From: Megaleporinus macrocephalus
Taxonomy: Eukaryota > Chordata > Actinopteri > Characiformes > Anostomidae
Reading direction: 5' to 3'
Length of the DNA: 64,000 nt
Assembly: GCA_021613375.1 (NCBI GenBank)
Contig: CM038708.1
Coordinates: forward strand, 32,593,059 to 32,657,058
Shown here in pieces: positions 58,101-64,000 of the stretch. The position numbers and the translations under genes are program-made. Under the pieces are notes generated by a model. It did not search any database. It was not told the origin of the DNA and saw only the letters and a list, made by a program, of their open reading frames with translations. The first letter of the stretch is position 1. Every line of letters starts with the position of its first letter.

Positions 58101-58119
58101 ATAACTGGAGTCATCTGTG

Positions 58120-58335
58120 AAAAACAGCTTTTTCATAGCCCAGTCGAGCTCTCTGCCTCTGAGGATGGAAAATAGAAGCAGATAAGCATGGAAAGTAGCC
58201 AGAAGCCTTCTGAATTAACTGAGTAACATAGTTCAACTTCCATGTCTGGCTCCCACATTCATCAGAAGTGACGGCCCATGTGTGTTAAATTACTCTTGAA
58301 CTGGCTTGGCGCACCCAAAGGCCGAGCCTGAGAAA
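58120..58335. promoter_or_regulatory. Candidate conserved non-coding block
   Basis: Unique sequence of mixed composition (AGATAAGCATGGAAAGTAGC, CTGAATTAACTGAGTAAC, GTGTTAAATTACTCTTGAAC, GGCGCACCCAAAGG). It contains GATA-type and homeodomain-type words. Weak, composition-based call. Confidence 0.18.
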
Positions 58336-58339
58336 GTGC

Positions 58340-60930
58340 TACACATTCAACACTGTAGCTTGGGTTTGTAGCTTGGTGTGTGTTTCAGCAGCCAGTCAAT
58401 CAGCTCCTTAAAATTAGACTGAACACTAAAGAACTTCAAGTTATTCTTTTTTTTTAAATCACACCAAAAAGGGAGCTTCTCCGGAGGTATGGTGGCCTGA
58501 GCTTCATAAACCGCTCCAGTAAGCCTTCTGTGAGTTATAGCCATAATCCTGGTGTCTGTTATGATGTCATAACTATTGACATTATCCATTTATATGTGAA
58601 ACTAGTACATACACAAAGGAGAAGATATGTTACTTTGTGACTTTTAGGCTCTTTATCAAAAGCTTGAGGACACTAAGGTTTTCCAAAATGTTGGAATAAA
58701 TATATTGTATTTATGAGGCTCACAGAAAAAGCCTCGGCACATAACATTTAAATAACACCGTATATAACACACAAAACCTTGATTATTCTTTTTGTATGCT
58801 TTTTTGACATAATTGGAAACGTTGGCTACGTGTCAATAACACTGGGTGAACATTTCATGATGAAAAACAGTAAGAGAAATGCTCCAAAACGTCCAAAAAT
58901 ATTTTTTTATATTTATTTTTAAAGACATTTTTAAAGTTCTATTTGCAGCACTTGTGTTGACCGTTTCTCGTTTTCAGTTGTTGTTTATTTTTTCTCACTA
59001 AACTAAACAACGATGAACACAAATGTGCACTCACACAAATGTGCACTCACTCCAGTGACATCACAAGCGGGTGTGTTTGTGTAATCAGTAATACTAAGCG
59101 GTGTATGAATCTTTCTACTACTTTTATACAAATAACTATGTTGTTTTCTTTCTTTTCTAGCCTTAAAATGTGTTCATTTAGGAATAATTCCATACTCCAA
59201 ACACCTTTTCCTCTTGTTGTGATAGCAGCATTGATCATTTCAACTGTTTAAACCTGTATGCACTTTTAACCATAGTTTACAACTTTCCAAAGTTGTCCGA
59301 TTCAACTTTGTTGTCCGATGCTGAAGTGATAAAGAGTGTTGTTACTGCTGACAGTTTGTAGCAGTTATTGGAACTGTTCCAGGCTCTCAGACTGATGAGC
59401 AATTTGATGATCAGCTCTCAGTTGATCTGTACAGAGGTCATTTACATATATCATTATTAACCAGCCTGTTTGGTTTAAAGGTCTAAATAGAGGGGATAAA
59501 CGGAGGATCATGAAGACATGAATTTTGAAAGAAGGCCATTTGATGAACTTTTGATGGGCAGTGCAGGAGCATTGTGTTACTGTAAAACGTACAACTCGAG
59601 AATGTCAGCTATATGGAAATATGCCTCAGCTTGTTCTTCACTTTATCTTCTGCTCGGCTCCTGTCCTTGCTGCAACATCTCAGCTGATTCTGTCAGTGTG
59701 TTCTGCTCCTCAGAAACAGACGGAAGGTAGAAAAAGCCCAGACAGAGCAAAGAGATAAAAAACATACAGCTAGCCCACTAATGCAATATTGATGCACTGC
59801 CACAACCAATCTCTCTTATACAAATGAAGATCGTGAATCTAGGGCTGTTTGCCGCCGCACAGAGCTCCACTGCAGGCTGGAGTTTCATTAGTTTTTCGTT
59901 CCTTTTTCTCCTCTTATGCCTGAGGCCTTCGAACACTTTCTGCTGTACATGCGTCTTGCATTTGAGTTGAGTCTCCTCAGACGTCCAGCTATATGTTACT
60001 TTCTATTATTTGGTCTCCACTGTTGTTAGACTGGGATGTAATTCTGTTTGTGTAGGACATTACTGGTGTGATAATGTGTCTGCTATTCAGACTCCAATGA
60101 AGACTTCTCACGTATACATGTACACACACCAACACAGGACTAGTTCAGCAAGTTCAGTTCTCTCTTATTCCAAATGTAGTCATTAAGCCAAAATCATGAT
60201 TGCTGTCTGAACCATGATGCTTGTCGTCCACTCATCTTGACGGATGGTTGAGTCAATCTGAGCTGTGTTTAAAGCTTGAAAGGCTTCAGGTAGAGTTTTC
60301 ACTGTTCTGTCGGGTAGGTAGGTAGGGGCTTGTCCATTTTTGGCTTTGTAGGTAAGCAACAGTTCAACAATTGTTCAAACAACAATTCATTTCATTCAAA
60401 ATATCATTTATTATCGTTATCAACCAAATTACAGAAAATATCAAGATATCATTTTTTGTCAAGATCGCACAACCCTAGTTGTACCCTGTATAATTATCTA
60501 TGTGACAAAACAACTTTAATTTGATTGGATTTGACTTTTATACACATCCACTGTGTGTACTGTATTTTTAACACAGTACTTTATATACACTTCGCTGCTG
60601 ACAAAGTGACACCACTGACATCCCCATCAAACATACCTCTAAGCCCGTTTCACACTATTTCACACCATTTTTGCTGTTCAACCTAGAAATCGCAGCTACA
60701 TGAATACAGTGATATGAACACATCACTATAGAACTGAAGACCATTTGCATGTTTACTTACTCAAAAAGTCATTTTATGACTTATATGTAAAATAAATAAG
60801 GAAAAATAGAAGAAGAGAGTCATAAACAAACCCTCATTTTACTGCTTTTACATTGCCTCGTTTCTTACTCTGTGCTTGTCTCTCTCTCTGTATGTTTCTG
60901 TCCCTCACTCTCTCCTTCATTGGGTCTTAC
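58340..60930. other. Intron 2 sequence with a possible hAT fragment
   Basis: Near 60400-60478 the words TTATCGTTATCAACC, AAATATCAAGATATC and CGCACAACCCTAG resemble the right end of a fish hAT MITE. No left end was found. Nothing else recognised. Confidence 0.4.
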
Positions 60931-61200
60931 TCTGAGAGGCTTTCACTGGCCCTGTTCTCTCTTGGTAGAAGGGAAGCGGTGTTAAGATGATCCAGCTGGC
61001 CCCCCTCGGTGCTCTGAACATTTCCAAACATTGAGTGCCCACACAGCTGCTGTTGATCAATGCTGAAGTCATTTCACTTCACACAAAGCCTCTGCTGAAC
61101 ATATGGCCAGCTTAGCAAATGCCCAGACTGCAAAAAAACAAACAGGGATGGACTGGACAGGCCTGCGTTTGTGCTGGACTGAGACAAACAGTGCGCTTGC
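60931..61200. promoter_or_regulatory. Candidate conserved non-coding block upstream of exon 3
   Basis: Unique, GC-balanced sequence 550-820 bp upstream of exon 3 (GGAAGCGGTGTTAAGATGATC, ACAGCTGCTGTTGATCAATG, TGAACATATGGCCAGC). It has E-boxes CAGCTG and CATATG. Composition-based only. Confidence 0.18.
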
Positions 61201-61470
61201 ATGTATGCTGTCCATCGAGATAGAACGGAGGATCTTCTCCTAACGCGTTTAAGCTCTTTCTCAGTTTGCGAGTGTGCCTGTTATGCTTTTCCAGTTATTT
61301 CCTCCTTGTGTAACTGAATGTAAATGAGTTGCAAACGTATGTTTTTTTAGGATTTTACTTCCACACAGTTAACTGATTACCCATTCATCAACCCTACGGA
61401 TCCTTGTATATCCGTCTCTCTAGCTCCGCCTCCACACGCTTCTCAGCGCTGGATATCACCGGCCTATTGA

Positions 61471-62019
<549 letters not shown>

Positions 62020-62791
62020 CCCTTACAGAAAATAAGTATACTTAAAGTTCATTTTATTAAGTATACTTTATGCAGTTACTATACTAATGTAATTGTACTA
62101 GTAGTACACTCGTATATGTACTATTTTTTACTTCTTGGGACTAAATTGGCCCACTTTCTAGTTTTTAAAAGTATATATACTTGGTTTACAACTCTTACAC
62201 TTAAAGTGTACTTAAAAGTTTAAGTACACTTTAAGTGTAAGAGTAGTAAACCAAGTATACAACTAGTTTACATCTTTTGTACTGCAACCACACTAAAAGT
62301 AATCTTAAGGGTTTACTGTTAGTTTACTAGCTTGTAAGTTTTCTTTAAGTGAACTTAACATAATACTTATAATTTACTGCTTATATTATTATTGTACTTT
62401 AAAGTACATGACTAGGTTTAAAGGTTTTTTTCCTACTTAAAATAGAACTTAACAACGTTTACTTACTCACCAGTGGACACACGTAAAATAAACAAGGCAC
62501 ACTCAGATTAAGAAACATATTTGTATCTTTATAAATCTTTATAAATCAAAATTTAAATAAATATTGTACTGGATGTGTTTTTGTGCAGAGCAAGAATACT
62601 TACTTCTACTATCTCAATCAAAAGATTAAGTACAAGTAAAGGCCAAATATACCCAAGCATACTTAAGTACAACTGTATTTAGTATATCACTGAGATGTAC
62701 ATAAAAAGTAAACTGAAAGCATACTCACTTCCTTTTAGTTTAAAAGAAGTAAACTAATGGTGCACTTGAATAAACTTCTTTTTTGTAAGGG
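62020..62791. mobile_element. MITE-like element with internal palindrome
   Basis: Starts CCCTTACAGAAAATAAGTA and ends ACTTCTTTTTTGTAAGGG, giving imperfect terminal inverted repeats. The interior is rich in AAGTA/TACTT words and has no ORF. Inside, 62175-62216 and 62219-62260 form 42-bp inverted arms with two mismatches and a 2-base loop. No convincing target-site duplication was found, so superfamily is unassigned. Confidence 0.65.
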
Positions 62792-62799
62792 GAATCATA

Positions 62800-63965
62800 A
62801 TGTTATGATTTGAATTTAAAATCAATCTGAATCAACTCGTCACCCAAAGAGCAGATTTTTTATAGACAGAGCTGCTTACGTTTCTGTGCAGCAGCTTTTC
62901 ATCATAGATAAATACAATAACAAAAGACTATAAAATAATTATGATATAAGGAACGAGCCATCCAAAATTAAGATTGAATTCCAAATTTATTTATTAAGCA
63001 GTGCCCAAACTTTTGCAGCCCACGCTGAGCTGCTCTTGCACTGTGTGATGATGAGAGCATGATATTAGATGATTATTAGATGAGATTAGATAACATAAAA
63101 GCAGCCAATTTATTCTTTTTTTCATTTTGGCAAATCAGTGTTGTGATATTAATAACATGAGGAATGTATTCCACTGTATTTGAGTGCTGCTTCTATTCCT
63201 AAACCTTTTGCCCATTTACACACGTTTCCTTGTGCCTCTTCATTTCAGTGGCGCCCTTTATTCCATTCACCTCATTTAATAGATTGAAAATGTTATGTTT
63301 GACTCATTAAGGAGCTAATAATTGTTGTTTATATATAAAGATTTGGAAATGTCTTAGTGTGCTTCATATGTTTTTTACCCCACATTGAGTGACCTATTCA
63401 AAATGTTTGAAGAAAGTGAAGCCAGAACCTGCTGTTATAGTTCGTGATGGATGCGTCCCCATCACAAACATTTGTTTTGGCTGAGGAAGTGAAAAAGAAC
63501 TGTTCTTTTGGCAGCACTGGACTCCCTTTTGCTGAATCAATCAGCGTTTTTTTATTAACCTCGCATCCATTTTCTTATGTGGGTGGTCCTTGTGGGTCTC
63601 TGCGCTAAATTATGTCAAGAACATGAGTGCGTGACTCCAGCAAGCCAGATTAAAAATGTTTGAAGGTAACAAAAGTAAGGAGGAAGGAAGAAGTCAGTAG
63701 AACATCTAAGACCTGTTCGAAGCTGGAGGGGCTGTTAGAACCCTGCAGACAATGTCCTAATCCAACATGAGCAATCCGGTCCCGTCAGGTTCTGATAAAC
63801 ATTTAAAGCTCTAAAACACACACACATACACACACAACTGTACACAAGAACATATCACACAACAAACAGAAAACACAAATAAAACAACTTCATTGTCTAC
63901 ATACAATCACACTTTCTAGTAGCTTCTTCTGTTCCCTTGTATGGAACTGCTGTTGTCTCCTACAG
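62800..63965. other. Intron 3, remainder
   Basis: AT-rich unique sequence. A CA-rich tract lies at 63813-63836. No exon-like ORF before the terminal acceptor. Confidence 0.5.
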
Positions 63966-64000
63966 TCTGTCCCTAGCTTTATTTTTACCTCTTCGCTCAG
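63966..64000 (+). other. plxdc2: Splice acceptor of the next plxdc2 exon, at the window edge
   Basis: The window ends in a T/C-rich tract (CTTTATTTTTACCTCTTCGCTCAG) whose AG is the last dinucleotide. Its position and quality fit the acceptor of intron 3, about 2.1 kb after exon 3. Intron 3 is phase 0, so the first base beyond the window should start a codon. In human PLXDC2 the following residues are R/V-N-L-S-F-D-F-P-F. The exon itself is not visible, so this is inference from signal quality and position. Competing AGs lie at 63966 (CCTACAG) and 63976 (CCCTAG). Confidence 0.6.

Overview
The window is vertebrate nuclear DNA, almost certainly from a teleost fish (possibly an otophysan such as a characin or catfish, but the species cannot be fixed from this sequence). 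The evidence is spliced coding exons with GT/AG boundaries, long AT-rich introns, many (CA)n, (TA)n and (GA)n microsatellites, and decayed Tc1-like, hAT-like, LINE and SINE copies of types common in fish. There is no bacterial, plasmid or phage gene content and no operon.

One protein-coding gene is recognisable, on the + strand. Two coding exons, 44661-44848 and 61750-61896, join in frame to encode the N-terminal ectodomain of a plexin-domain-containing protein, best matched to PLXDC2 (TEM7R family). The 49-codon second exon resembles human PLXDC2 exon 3 closely along its whole length. The first carries the variable segment after the signal peptide. The last two bases of the window are the AG of a strong splice acceptor, so the next exon very probably starts just outside. 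The signal-peptide exon was not found and is probably upstream of the window.

Layout: 1-44660 is intron 1 of plxdc2. It holds a 27-bp minisatellite (1-911), a LINE 3' end (about 5750-6103), three hAT-type MITEs or fragments (10011-10591, 11699-12018, 34807-35189), a 2.6-kb array of 17-bp repeats with a 1.1-kb higher-order duplication (12080-14717), two decayed Tc1-like copies on the minus strand (about 19300-20051 and 28290-29030), a hAT-derived fold-back element with arms of about 450 bp (21011-22726), and a complete but dead Tc1-like element with TA duplications (41153-42493). Intron 2 (44849-61749) holds a 31-bp minisatellite just after exon 2, a minus-strand tRNA-derived SINE, a diverged local duplication and a 1.4-kb 24-bp minisatellite that ends in one inverted unit. 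Intron 3 (61897-64000) starts with a CA repeat at the donor and holds a MITE-like element with a near-perfect 42-bp-arm palindrome.

I found no convincing previously undescribed gene system. The most interesting items are the organisation of the tandem arrays, the fold-back hAT element, the palindrome next to exon 3, a possible proprotein-convertase site encoded by exon 2, and several intronic blocks that look like conserved regulatory DNA. Family comparisons rest on remembered consensus sequences and proteins; no search could be run.
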